64,000 nucleotides of DNA from Ferruginibacter sp. HRS2-29 (lineage in GTDB: Bacteria; Bacteroidota; Bacteroidia; Chitinophagales; Chitinophagaceae): NCBI RefSeq assembly GCF_024343615.1, contig NZ_RJUB01000136.1, positions 1 through 64,000 on the forward strand, written 5' to 3'. The notes beneath the pieces are model-generated. The model saw only the letters and a list, made by a program, of their open reading frames with translations. It was not told where the DNA came from and ran no database searches. Numbering within the stretch: position 1 is the stretch's first letter; each line of letters starts with the position of its first letter. Below are positions 7,924-16,208 of this stretch, one piece after another. Both the position numbers and the translations under genes were made by a program.

Positions 7924-9165
7924 TTGCCTTCGTTCACTAAACAGAATCCATATTTAGCTTTACGGATACCAGAGTTTAAACACTTCATCATCGGCCGGTT
8001 CATTTTCACAATGGGGATTCGTATGACAACCGGTGTTATTGCATGGTGGATGTATGAGCTGACCAACAATACGCTCGCGCTCGGCCTGGTAGGCCTGGCG
8101 GAAGTGATACCCGCCATTTCTTTGGCTTTATACGCCGGACATTATATCGACCGCAATGAAAAAAGAAAACTCTTACTTACCTGCATGACGATTTATCTAT
8201 GCTGCATGGGAGTATTGTTCTTTCTTTCCACCGATTACACCAGGAGCGTGCTGAATCATTGGGTAATAGCGGGCATCATGTGTACTATAATTGCTATCAC
8301 TGGTGCTGTGCGGGCATTCTCGGGGCCTTCTATGTCGGCGATGATATCACAGATCGTTCCAAAAGAAATTTTGCCTGGTGCGGTTTCCTTAAGTTCTTCC
8401 GGTTATCTGATCTCCTCTATCATAGGCCATGCTACAGCAGGTTTTCTTATCGCTCATCTCGGTGTACACAATACTTTTTATGTCGTACTCATCTTCATAA
8501 GCACCTCCATTTTCTTTTTTTCAAAACTAAAAGTAAAGCCTGTTTTTGAAATGAAAGAAAGCAAGACCTGGCAAAGCGTGAAAGAAGGTTTGCAATATGT
8601 TTTCAAAACCAAAGAATTACTCGGCGCTATGTCGCTGGATATGTTTGCGGTACTATTCGGCGGCGCTGCCGCATTGATGCCGGTATTTGCAAAAGACATA
8701 TTGCACGTAGGCCCCGAAGGTTTTAGCTGGCTGAATGCCGCTACAGATATAGGTTCTATCTGCACCGTTACTTTTCTTTCCATATGGCCCTTGCAACGCA
8801 GGCAGGGAAAAATACTATTATTTGCGGTCGGGATTTTTGGCTTGTGCATGATATCATTTGCAGTATCCACAGTATTCTGGATTTCATTTATGATGCTTGT
8901 ATTAAGCGGTTGTATGGATGGCGTAAGCGTGATCGTACGAAGCACTATCCTGCAGCTGAAAACCCCTGACGAACTTCGGGGGCGTGTACTCAGCGTGAGT
9001 AGCATGTTCATCAACAGCAGCAATGAACTCGGTCAATTTGAGAGTGGCGTAATGGCAAGGCTTCTCGGTACGGTACCGTCAGTGATCTTTGGCGGATGTA
9101 TGACGGTGGGTGTTGTGGTGACGACGTGGTTTAAAGCACCGAGTTTGAGAAAGATGGAGTATTAA
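7924..9165 (+). CDS. MFS transporter (MFS_3-like exporter family)
   Basis: A 413-residue, 12-helix major facilitator. The first helix is FIIGRFIFTMGIRMTTGVIAWW. The loop 2-3 region reads YAGHYIDRNEKRKLL, the motif A equivalent, and a cytoplasmic linker is at about residues 200-220 (KVKPVFEMKESKTW). The overall pattern resembles the MFS_3/enterobactin-exporter type common in Bacteroidota. The substrate cannot be stated. The start is TTG at 7924: the next ATG would remove the beginning of the first helix. Its stop codon is the first element of a TTAATAA-type heptad array. Confidence 0.85.
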   Translation: MPSFTKQNPYLALRIPEFKHFIIGRFIFTMGIRMTTGVIAWWMYELTNNTLALGLVGLAEVIPAISLALYAGHYIDRNEKRKLLLTCMTIYLCCMGVLFFLSTDYTRSVLNHWVIAGIMCTIIAITGAVRAFSGPSMSAMISQIVPKEILPGAVSLSSSGYLISSIIGHATAGFLIAHLGVHNTFYVVLIFISTSIFFFSKLKVKPVFEMKESKTWQSVKEGLQYVFKTKELLGAMSLDMFAVLFGGAAALMPVFAKDILHVGPEGFSWLNAATDIGSICTVTFLSIWPLQRRQGKILLFAVGIFGLCMISFAVSTVFWISFMMLVLSGCMDGVSVIVRSTILQLKTPDELRGRVLSVSSMFINSSNELGQFESGVMARLLGTVPSVIFGGCMTVGVVVTTWFKAPSLRKMEY

Positions 9166-9274
9166 TTAATAATGAATAATTAATAGTTAATAATTATTGT
9201 CATTATAACCTTCATTCTTTTCATAGTCATTTCTATCTGAGGAATTATTAATTATTCATTATTAATTATTAATT
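9162..9274. repeat. Inverted heptad arrays, unit ATTAATA/TTAATTA
   Basis: The left arm (9162-9196) starts at the MFS stop codon with repeats of the AATTAATAATGAATAA type. The right arm (9242-9274) is its reverse complement and ends 21 bases before the next start codon. The central 45 bases are unrelated. Both arms have a 7-bp period. Confidence 0.85.
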
Positions 9275-9295
9275 TCAAAGACTAAAGTTTCTATC

Positions 9296-10207
9296 ATGCA
9301 ACGCAGATCTTTCCTCAAAAACACCGGCCTCACATTAGGCGCCCTGGCATTCCTGAATGCTGATACACTGGCTCAATTCCTTGCTGATCCTGCTTTCAAG
9401 ATCAGGATGCTGACGGATAACATCGGCATTTTTACAGAAAAAGGCGGTACCATTTTATTCATGCTTACCAAAGAAGGGACTGTGGTGGTAGACAGCCAGT
9501 TTCCGGATAGTGCGGCGCACCTGATAGACGAGATCAAAAAGAAAACGGATAAACCATTCCGGCTGCTCATCAATACCCATCATCACGGTGACCATACCAG
9601 CGGCAACATCGCTTTCAAAGGCCTGGCACAGCATGTACTCGCTCACGAAAATTCGAAAAAGAACCAGCAGGAAGTGGCGGTAAAAAATAAAACGGAAGAC
9701 AAACAGTTGTATCCCAACCAGATCTTTGGTTGGGTATGGTGCGAAAAGATCGGCAGACAGGATATCTGCCTGCGTTATTTTGGCCCGGGCCATACCAACG
9801 GCGATGCTTTTGTTCATTTCAAAAAAGCGAACATCGTACACGCCGGCGACCTGGTATTCAATCGCAGGCACCCGTTTGTTGACCGTTCCGCCGGGGCGAA
9901 TATCAGCAGCTGGATCACTGTGCTGGAAAAGGCCACTTCCACGTTTAAGGCCAGGACAACCTACATTTCCGGCCACTCCGGCGAAGGATATGATGTGGTA
10001 TTGACAAAAGCCGATGTGCTGGCTTTCAGGGACTATCTTTCCAATGTGCTGAAGTATACGGGTGAGCAGATCAAAGCAGGAAAAACACTGGATGAAATTG
10101 TAAAAAACACGAAAGAAATCCCCGGTTCTCCTGAATGGAAAGGCGATGGGATAGACAGGCCGTTGAAAGCGGCGTATGAAGAACTGACGCTTTCAATTAA
10201 TAATTAA
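9296..10207 (+). CDS. MBL-fold metallo-hydrolase with Tat signal
   Basis: A 303-residue exported hydrolase. The N-terminus QRRSFLKNTG followed by a weakly hydrophobic segment (LTLGALAFLNADTLAQ) is a twin-arginine signal peptide, implying cytoplasmic folding with metal before export. The metallo-beta-lactamase core shows NTHHHGDHTSGN (HxHxDH), then GPGHTNGDAFVHF (third His), HAGDLVFNRRHPF (bridging Asp) and SGHSGEG (last His). The core residues could bind two metals. The substrate is unknown, and nothing shows beta-lactam activity. The last residues (SINN) are encoded by the heptad array that begins here. Confidence 0.85.
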   Translation: MQRRSFLKNTGLTLGALAFLNADTLAQFLADPAFKIRMLTDNIGIFTEKGGTILFMLTKEGTVVVDSQFPDSAAHLIDEIKKKTDKPFRLLINTHHHGDHTSGNIAFKGLAQHVLAHENSKKNQQEVAVKNKTEDKQLYPNQIFGWVWCEKIGRQDICLRYFGPGHTNGDAFVHFKKANIVHAGDLVFNRRHPFVDRSAGANISSWITVLEKATSTFKARTTYISGHSGEGYDVVLTKADVLAFRDYLSNVLKYTGEQIKAGKTLDEIVKNTKEIPGSPEWKGDGIDRPLKAAYEELTLSINN

Positions 10208-10366
10208 TAATGAATAATTAATAATCAGGTTACCAGGCTTATACTTTTATAAATAATCAACGTTCATATTATTTAAAAGAAAAAATTCCTTCTTAAAGTA
10301 AAATGTCATTCACTTAAATGCCCACTCCGAAAAAATTATTAATTATTAATTATTCATTATTCATTC
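10193..10366. repeat. Inverted heptad arrays flanking 105 bases, unit AATTAAT
   Basis: The left arm 10193-10226 overlaps the final codons and stop of the metallo-hydrolase gene. The right arm 10332-10366 is the reverse complement and ends one base before the ATG of the DUF1572 gene. The sequence between them is AT-rich with no recognisable feature. The unit resembles that of 9162-9274, so these two neighbours may be related copies. Confidence 0.85.
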
Positions 10367-10367
10367 T

Positions 10368-10877
10368 ATGTCTTCTATAAACGAAATTTATCTCTCCAGC
10401 TCCATCAAACATTTTAAAACCTACCAGCTGATGGCCGAAAAAGCCATGGAGCAACTGGAAGAAGAAAAACTATTCATTTCGCCGGCGGCGGGCAGCAACA
10501 GCATCGCCATCATTGTGCAACACATGGCAGGCAACCTCCTCTCCCGTTTTACGGATTTTCTCACCACAGATGGAGAAAAGGAATGGCGCAACAGGGAGGA
10601 GGAATTTGAAGTGGTGATCAACAACCGCTTTGACCTGGTAAAACAATGGAACAAAGGATGGGATTGCGTTTTCAAAGCGCTGGATGAATTGCAGCCGGGG
10701 CAGCTTTCCGAAACTGTTTACATCCGCAAAGAAGCGCATTCCGTACTGGATGCCATCAACAGGCAACTGGCGCATCATGCTTCGCATGTGGGGCAGATTG
10801 TGTATATAGCCAAAATGCTGAAGGGGGAAGAGTTTGAGAGTCTTTCTATTCCTAAGAAGAAAAATATTAATGGATAA
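10368..10877 (+). CDS. DUF1572 / DinB-like helical bundle protein
   Basis: A 169-residue cytoplasmic protein of the DUF1572 group, related to the DinB/YfiT four-helix metalloprotein fold. Three histidines that could bind a metal are in place: one in the second helix (IIVQHMAGNLLSRFTDF) and two in ALRQLAHH-like context near the C-terminus (NRQLAHHASHVGQIVYIAKML). Family members are proposed thiol-dependent or hydrolytic enzymes, but this one has no assigned reaction. The final residues ING and the stop fall in the ATGGATAA-type heptad array. Confidence 0.8.
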   Translation: MSSINEIYLSSSIKHFKTYQLMAEKAMEQLEEEKLFISPAAGSNSIAIIVQHMAGNLLSRFTDFLTTDGEKEWRNREEEFEVVINNRFDLVKQWNKGWDCVFKALDELQPGQLSETVYIRKEAHSVLDAINRQLAHHASHVGQIVYIAKMLKGEEFESLSIPKKKNING

Positions 10878-10958
10878 CGGCATAATGGATAATGCTTCCG
10901 TCAGTAAAGAGTTTCAGAACAGTAAATGATTCAAACAGGAAACATTATCCATTATTTA
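10864..10958. repeat. Inverted heptad arrays between convergent genes, unit AATGGAT
   Basis: The left arm (10864-10897, ATTAATGGATAA and ATAATGGATAATG) overlaps the stop codon of the DUF1572 gene. The right arm (CATTATCCATTATTTA, 10943-10958) reaches the stop codon of the convergent YkgJ-like gene. Each arm is therefore anchored on a stop codon. Confidence 0.8.
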
Positions 10959-11435
10959 CTTTTCTATTAATTTCTCCAGCACATAATACACCGCCGGGCA
11001 AAACGTAGAGTTCTTCTGCGTGATCTTTGGCCGTTTCAAAAAAACGTCTTCATCGGTGTAAGGGAAGCGGGCGCAATCCGTTGGGCGGTGCTCATAGATA
11101 CTACAGAAATTATCGGCGCCCAGGAAAGGGCATGGTTTTGAATTGACCACGTAGTCGCCATCCTCATCTACTTTCAGGTATTTATTGATAAGGTCACCAT
11201 CTTTGATCCTGAGATGTTTGGCAACCCGTTTTATATCCGTCGTCTTGAACCTCGGAGAATAATTTTTGCAGCAGGCAGCGCAATCCAGGCAATCGATTTT
11301 ACTGAATGCCTCTTCATGCAGGTCAGGCAAAACCTTCAGCGTTTTGTTCTTATCGGCCCGATGCAAAAACTTGGTATATAGCTTCTGCCGGTCACCCGAT
11401 TTCTTTTGCCAGTTATTCAGCAGGTCTTTTTCCAT
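10956..11435 (-). CDS. YkgJ-like cysteine-cluster protein
   Basis: A 159-residue soluble protein with the CxxCxxCC arrangement CLDCAACC near residue 48, followed by NSKPCPFLG, FCSIYEHRPTDCARFPY and a last cysteine in FCPAVYYV. This is the YkgJ/Fe-S zinc-chelating cysteine-cluster family. Eight cysteines could bind a metal or iron-sulfur cluster. The reaction is unknown. The open frame begins at 11465, but MEKDLLNNWQKKSG at 11435 is the better start because the ten upstream residues look like translated leader. It is convergent with DUF1572 and divergent from the Usp gene. Confidence 0.8.
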   Translation of the reverse strand: MEKDLLNNWQKKSGDRQKLYTKFLHRADKNKTLKVLPDLHEEAFSKIDCLDCAACCKNYSPRFKTTDIKRVAKHLRIKDGDLINKYLKVDEDGDYVVNSKPCPFLGADNFCSIYEHRPTDCARFPYTDEDVFLKRPKITQKNSTFCPAVYYVLEKLIEK

Positions 11436-11516
11436 TGTTGCAAATATCGCTTTAAAAATTTTCACTGATATGTTGACAATGAAATTTTTATGGCTATTTT
11501 TATCAAAATACTATAA

Positions 11517-12302
11517 ATGAAAACAGTTATCGTTCCATTGGATTTTTCTGAAACCTCTTTCAATGCTGCACATTATGCGGCCAATATGTATAAGGACCGC
11601 GAAGATGTAGCGCTGATACTCTATCATTTTTATCATGCTGCCGAAGATAAGGAAATCACGCAGCACTACCTGGATACCCTACAGGCCGAGCTTGCCGTGG
11701 GTTCCACTACCCTTACCCAGGCTGTAACCGAATCGGGCGACAATTTCATCGACAGCCTGAGCGCCTTCGCACATGTAAAAGGAGCCTACATGATCGTAAT
11801 GGGGCTGACCGGAAAAACGAAGCTGGAACAACGCTTTTCGGGGACCAATACTTTGAAGATGGCTGAAAAGAACGTTTGCCCGGTATTGATCGTGCCCGAA
11901 GATGCCGCTTATGTTAGCATCAGCAACGTTTTGATCACTTCGCAGATGAAGTATGTGGAAGATACCCCGGTTTTGCTGGCGGTAAAACGCGTGCTGACTG
12001 ATTTCAGGCCGGCCGTACACATCCTCAATGTAGATGAAAGCCATTATATTTCGCTCACCACTGATTTTAAAGCGGAAAGGGATAAAATGGAGGCCCTGCT
12101 GATCGACTTCAAGCCGGAATTTTATTTCATGCGTTTATTTGATTTTCACGAATCGGTAAACCTGTTTGCCCACGATAAAAACATCGATATGATCATCATC
12201 GGGCCACAACACCATAGTTTCTACGAAAAATTATTCAAGACCCAGCATACGAAGAAAATGATCTACCAGAGTAAAGTGCCGGTATTGGCAGTACATGAGT
12301 AG
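11517..12302 (+). CDS. Universal stress protein with two UspA domains
   Basis: 261 residues forming two Usp domains. The first runs from MKTVIVPLDFSETSFNAAHYAANMY to about residue 140 and ends with the nucleotide-binding pattern MGLTGKTKLEQRFSGTNTLKMAEKNVCPVLIVPE. The second (about 145-261) is degenerate, with IIIGPQHHSFYEKLFKTQHTKKMIYQSKVPVLAV. The first domain has GxxG followed by SGTN, close to the ATP-binding G2xG9xG(S/T) type; the second has lost these glycines. This asymmetry is common in tandem Usp proteins. Its role is presumably in stress or starvation, by family. Its TAG stop opens a TAGGTTT-type heptad array. Confidence 0.85.
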   Translation: MKTVIVPLDFSETSFNAAHYAANMYKDREDVALILYHFYHAAEDKEITQHYLDTLQAELAVGSTTLTQAVTESGDNFIDSLSAFAHVKGAYMIVMGLTGKTKLEQRFSGTNTLKMAEKNVCPVLIVPEDAAYVSISNVLITSQMKYVEDTPVLLAVKRVLTDFRPAVHILNVDESHYISLTTDFKAERDKMEALLIDFKPEFYFMRLFDFHESVNLFAHDKNIDMIIIGPQHHSFYEKLFKTQHTKKMIYQSKVPVLAVHE

Positions 12303-12600
12303 GTTTAGAGATTAGGATTTAGAGGTTTAGAAGCCTGGAAAGCTATATAGATTATTAAAATTCATAATGGAAGTGCTTCAGTAATGGGGCACTTTTTTTA
12401 TAATACATTGGTTTTGAAGAAAAAAATTATTCTGTGCCAATTAAGCAGGCCCAACTCATTTTTGACACGCTTTTTGTGCCATTTCCTCTATACAAAAAAA
12501 AATCTGGCACACTACACGTTTTCCCGCGTCACTCCCTAGACCTCCTAAACTCCTAAACCTCCAAACTCCTACTCTTCCACCTATTATCCACTAATCTTTC
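12300..12600. repeat. Intergenic region with two heptad tracts and a weak terminator
   Basis: The 387-base gap before gcvP has no gene. Heptad-like units (GTTTAGA, GATTAGG, ATTTAGA) start at the Usp stop codon and run to about 12340. A second tract with units like CCTAAAC/CTCCTAA lies at 12532-12600, and its complement resembles the first. Between them, 12371-12401 holds AAGTGC...GCACTT followed by seven T residues, a plausible Usp terminator. TGTGCCA at 12475 and TGGCACA at 12505 form a short inverted repeat of unknown use. Confidence 0.65.
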
Positions 12601-12629
12601 TTCAGTGCTGAAATGTTATTATATAAACG

Positions 12630-12637
12630 TAATTTTG
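12630..12637 (+). promoter_or_regulatory. Bacteroidota -7 promoter box TAATTTTG for gcvP
   Basis: TAATTTTG matches TAnnTTTG and lies 52 bases before the gcvP ATG, followed by GCGGCGTC. The same GCGGCGTC string follows the -7 box at 1495. There is no clear -33 element. Confidence 0.5.
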
Positions 12638-12689
12638 CGGCGTCTTTATTTTACACAATTCCGCACAACCTTCATAATAATAACCTACT

Positions 12690-15572
12690 ATGAATATTTT
12701 CGAGCAACAGCAGCACGAGTTTGCTTCCAGGCATATAGGGCCGAATGAATCTGAAACCGCTGCCATGTTAAAAGTGATCGGCGTTTCATCCATAGATGAA
12801 TTGATTGACAAAACCGTTCCGGCAGCGATAAGAAACCATTCCCCACTCAACACCGGCGCCCCGTTAAGCGAATTTGCCTACCTCACCCAACTGGCTGAAA
12901 CGGCCAAACTGAACAAAATCTATAAAACATACATCGGCCAGGGATATTACGGCACCATCGTTCCGAGTGTGATACTCCGAACGGTTTTTGAAAATCCGGG
13001 CTGGTACACTCAATATACCCCTTACCAGGCCGAAATTGCACAGGGGCGCCTCGAAAGCTTATTGAATTTCCAAACCATGGTAAGCGACCTTTGCGCCCTG
13101 CCGATCGCCAATGCCAGCCTGCTCGATGAAGGCACTGCAGCCGCTGAAGCGATGGCGATGCTTTTCAATCATAAAAATAAAAATACCGACCATATCACTT
13201 CGCCGAAATTCTTTGTGGATGAAGCCATCTTTGCTCAAACAAAAGATATCCTCATCACCAGGGCTTTGCCGATACATGTTGAACTTGTTTTTGGCGATTA
13301 CGCTACGGCTCAACTGGACGAAACTTACTTCGGGGCATTGGTGCAATATCCCAACAGCAATGGGCTGGTAAGCGATTATAAAAAATTCATTGACGATGCA
13401 CACGCTGTAAATGCGCTCGTAGTGATGGCTACGGATCTGCTGGCACTTACGCTGCTTACCCCTCCGGGTGAACTGGGAGCGGATGTGGCCATCGGTAACT
13501 CACAACGCTTCGGCGTACCAATGGGTTTTGGCGGACCGCATGCCGCATTCTTTGCCTGCAAAGACGAATTCAAAAGGAATATCCCCGGCCGTATCATCGG
13601 CGTAAGCGTGGATGCACAGGGCAACCGTTGCCTGCGTATGGCACTGCAAACCCGTGAACAACATATCCGCCGCGAAAAAGCGACAAGCAACATTTGTACG
13701 GCGCAGGCTTTGCTGGCAAACATGGCAGCAATGTATGCTGTATATCATGGCGCCGAAGGATTGAAAAATATAGCGAAAAGGACAAGCCTGCTGGCGCAGA
13801 CACTCAGCCATGAGCTGGATGCACTCGGCTTTGAAAATATAAACAAGGCTTATTTCGATACACTGAAAATAAAAGTGGACGATGTGGCGCAGGTAAAACA
13901 ACTTGCCCTCAACAATGAACTCAATTTCCATTACTTCGAAAATGCAGTAGGTATCTCAGTAGATGAAACTACTACTCAAAGGGATATTTTGAACATCATC
14001 CATCTGTTTGCGGGTATCCGTAACAGTGATACTGCCACTGCTAATTTCAACGCAGATACTTTGCTGGAAAATATTCCTTCCAATCTTACGAGGACGTCGG
14101 ATTTTCTTACTCATCCGGTTTTCAATACGCACAGGAGCGAAACTGAAATGATGCGTTACATCAAGCTGCTGGAAAACAAAGACCTCAGCCTGAATACTTC
14201 GATGATCTCCCTGGGCAGCTGCACGATGAAGCTGAACGCCGCTACACAGCTGATACCGGTTAGCTGGCCTGCGTTCAACTCCATCCACCCCTTTGCTCCT
14301 GCAGATCAATGGAAAGGTTATCGCAGGATCATCACCGAACTGGAAAATGCATTGAGCAATATCACCGGTTTTGCAGCCACTTCGCTTCAGCCTAACAGTG
14401 GCGCACAGGGTGAATACACCGGGCTGCTCACCATCGCTGCCTACCATGCCGACAGGAATGAAGCACACAGGAACATCATCCTGATACCTATCTCCGCACA
14501 CGGAACCAACCCCGCAAGTGCTGTAATGGCAGGCTTTAAGGTGGTGGTTACCAAATGTGACGAAGCGGGGAATATCGACGTGGAAGACATGAGGTTGAAT
14601 GCTGAAAAATACAAAGACAGTCTTGCAGGCCTGATGGTCACTTACCCAAGTACGCATGGTGTATTTGAAGAAAGCATCATCGACATATGCAAACTCATTC
14701 ACGATAATGGTGGCCTGGTATATATGGATGGTGCGAATATGAATGCGCAGGTCGGACTGACCAGCCCCGGTTTCATCGGCGCCGATGTATGCCACCTGAA
14801 CCTCCACAAAACATTCGCTATCCCGCATGGCGGCGGCGGCCCCGGCATGGGACCGATATGTGTGAATGAAAAACTCGCTCCGTATTTACCAGGGCATGTT
14901 TCTCAACAAAATCCGGGTACTGCTATTCACGCGGTAAGCGCAGCCGCATTCGGCAGCGCCAGCATATTACTGATCAGTTATGCTTATATAAAATTGCTGG
15001 GTGCATCGGGATTGAAAAAAAGCACTGAGTATGCCATTCTGAATGCCAACTATATGAAGGCCAGGTTGCAGAATGATTTCAAAATATTGTATACCGGAAA
15101 GAACGGAACCTGCGCACATGAATTTATTGTTGACCTGAGGCCGTTCAAACAAAGCGCCGGTATCGAAGCGGAAGACGTAGCCAAGAGGCTGATGGATTAT
15201 AATTTCCATGCGCCCACATTAAGTTTCCCTGTAGCAGGCACTATCATGATAGAACCTACCGAAAGTGAAGACAAAGCTGAACTGGACAGGTTCTGCGATG
15301 CATTGCTCAATATCCGTAAGGAAATAAAAGCGGTGGAAGATGGATCTGCAGACAAACAAAATAATGTGTTGAAAAATGCGCCACACACACAACTGATCAT
15401 TACAGCGGATGAATGGAGCAAGCCTTATGGCAGGCAACAGGCCGCATATCCACTGGAATACGTGAAGGATAACAAATTCTGGCCTTCGGTAAGCAGGGTG
15501 AACAATACCGTGGGTGACAGGAACCTGATCTGCACCTGTGAGCCAACCAGTGCATATGCAGATAGTGAATAG
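12690..15572 (+). CDS. gcvP: Glycine dehydrogenase (decarboxylating), P-protein, full length
   Basis: The PLP-dependent P-protein of the glycine cleavage system decarboxylates glycine and passes the aminomethyl group to lipoyl-GcvH. At 960 residues it is the single-chain form, equal to the fused alpha and beta subunits of split types. The N-terminal half starts with FASRHIGPNESETAAML and has IGQGYYGTIVPSVILR and the YTPYQAEIAQGRLE loop. The C-terminal half carries the cofactor lysine in HLNLHKTFAIPHGGGGPGMGP (Lys 707), preceded by SAHGTNPASAVMAG and YMDGANMNAQVG. The other cleavage genes (gcvT, gcvH) are not in the window. Its last codons and stop are the first unit of an AATAGTG heptad array. 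Confidence 0.97.
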   Translation: MNIFEQQQHEFASRHIGPNESETAAMLKVIGVSSIDELIDKTVPAAIRNHSPLNTGAPLSEFAYLTQLAETAKLNKIYKTYIGQGYYGTIVPSVILRTVFENPGWYTQYTPYQAEIAQGRLESLLNFQTMVSDLCALPIANASLLDEGTAAAEAMAMLFNHKNKNTDHITSPKFFVDEAIFAQTKDILITRALPIHVELVFGDYATAQLDETYFGALVQYPNSNGLVSDYKKFIDDAHAVNALVVMATDLLALTLLTPPGELGADVAIGNSQRFGVPMGFGGPHAAFFACKDEFKRNIPGRIIGVSVDAQGNRCLRMALQTREQHIRREKATSNICTAQALLANMAAMYAVYHGAEGLKNIAKRTSLLAQTLSHELDALGFENINKAYFDTLKIKVDDVAQVKQLALNNELNFHYFENAVGISVDETTTQRDILNIIHLFAGIRNSDTATANFNADTLLENIPSNLTRTSDFLTHPVFNTHRSETEMMRYIKLLENKDLSLNTSMISLGSCTMKLNAATQLIPVSWPAFNSIHPFAPADQWKGYRRIITELENALSNITGFAATSLQPNSGAQGEYTGLLTIAAYHADRNEAHRNIILIPISAHGTNPASAVMAGFKVVVTKCDEAGNIDVEDMRLNAEKYKDSLAGLMVTYPSTHGVFEESIIDICKLIHDNGGLVYMDGANMNAQVGLTSPGFIGADVCHLNLHKTFAIPHGGGGPGMGPICVNEKLAPYLPGHVSQQNPGTAIHAVSAAAFGSASILLISYAYIKLLGASGLKKSTEYAILNANYMKARLQNDFKILYTGKNGTCAHEFIVDLRPFKQSAGIEAEDVAKRLMDYNFHAPTLSFPVAGTIMIEPTESEDKAELDRFCDALLNIRKEIKAVEDGSADKQNNVLKNAPHTQLIITADEWSKPYGRQQAAYPLEYVKDNKFWPSVSRVNNTVGDRNLICTCEPTSAYADSE

Positions 15573-15618
15573 TCAATAGTGAATAGTGAATAGTGAATAG
15601 TGAAACCTTCGAAGTTTT
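15561..15618. repeat. Heptad array AATAGTG overlapping the gcvP stop
   Basis: The units GATAGTG, AATAGTC and four AATAGTG begin inside the gcvP coding sequence, whose last codons GAT AGT GAA TAG are the first unit and a half. The array ends in the small palindrome AAACCTTCGAAGTTT. The same end (AATAGTG units plus AAACCTTCGAGGTTT) recurs at 27575-27625, so this element exists in at least two copies. Confidence 0.9.
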
Positions 15619-15699
15619 TACTTTAAGCTGAATTTATACTCTTGAAGTAAATAGACAAACACTTTCGTGTAATTCGTGTTACCACTTTAAAAAAAATTT

Positions 15700-15736
15700 A
15701 ATAACGTCCTGTAACTATGGGACGTTATTTTTTTTA
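15700..15736 (+). terminator. Rho-independent terminator of gcvP
   Basis: A 10-bp perfect stem (AATAACGTCC / GGACGTTATT) and 10-base loop are followed by TTTTTTT. Confidence 0.85.
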
Positions 15737-15796
15737 ACAACCGGATAAAATCATGGCACAGTTATTTGTATATGTATCGTACAAAAAACAAGTGTT

Positions 15797-16114
15797 ATGA
15801 AAAAGATCAAATTAACCCTCTTGATTGCCTGTACGATGGCTTTATTTTCATCGACAGCTTTTGCCCAGAGCGGATTGCAGGGAGCAATGGATAATACCAT
15901 CAGAAAAAGCGAGATTGCTAAAAACCCGGAAAGAAACAGGAACGACGGGTTATTCCGTACTAAAAACAGCAGTCACAGGGGAAATTCATACAACCGCTAC
16001 AACCGTAATGACCGTAAACATTATTACCGTCATGATAACGGCAAACATAAAGGCTGGTACAAACATAAAAAAAATCACAAACGCCCTCATGGCCGTTCTC
16101 CCTGGAGGAAATAA
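15797..16114 (+). CDS. Small exported basic protein, unknown function
   Basis: 105 residues with a clear signal peptide (MKKIKLTLLIACTMALFSSTAFAQ). The mature part of about 81 residues is very rich in Arg, Lys, His, Asn and Tyr (NRYNRNDRKHYYRHDNGKHK). The composition suggests an unstructured, strongly cationic periplasmic or surface peptide that could bind acidic polymers or metals, which is inference only. No family is recognised. It has its own strong terminator four bases after the stop, so it is an independent transcription unit. Confidence 0.7.
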   Translation: MKKIKLTLLIACTMALFSSTAFAQSGLQGAMDNTIRKSEIAKNPERNRNDGLFRTKNSSHRGNSYNRYNRNDRKHYYRHDNGKHKGWYKHKKNHKRPHGRSPWRK

Positions 16115-16117
16115 TGA

Positions 16118-16156
16118 AATAGCCGCTCTTAAAAATACGAGCGGCTATTTTATTTA
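16118..16156 (+). terminator. Rho-independent terminator after the small basic protein
   Basis: An 11-bp perfect stem (AATAGCCGCTC / GAGCGGCTATT) and 10-base loop are followed by a T-rich tail. The A-rich left flank may let it also work for the convergent KASIII gene. Confidence 0.85.
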
Positions 16157-16162
16157 AATTTT

Positions 16163-16205
16163 TCTCATCTTACATCTGGCATCTATCAACTTACATCCCA
16201 CAACA
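16163..16205. repeat. Degenerate heptad tract, unit CATCTTA/CATCTGG
   Basis: The units CATCTTA, CATCTGG, CATCTAT, CAACTTA and CATCCCA follow a 7-bp period. The tract lies just downstream of the KASIII-like gene on the minus strand. Confidence 0.65.
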
Positions 16206-16208
16206 TTC

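Noticed and set aside
12400..12689. Glycine riboswitch upstream of gcvP
   Set aside because: The region is composed of heptad tracts and short inverted repeats. I cannot find the paired aptamer cores. A Rfam search would be decisive.
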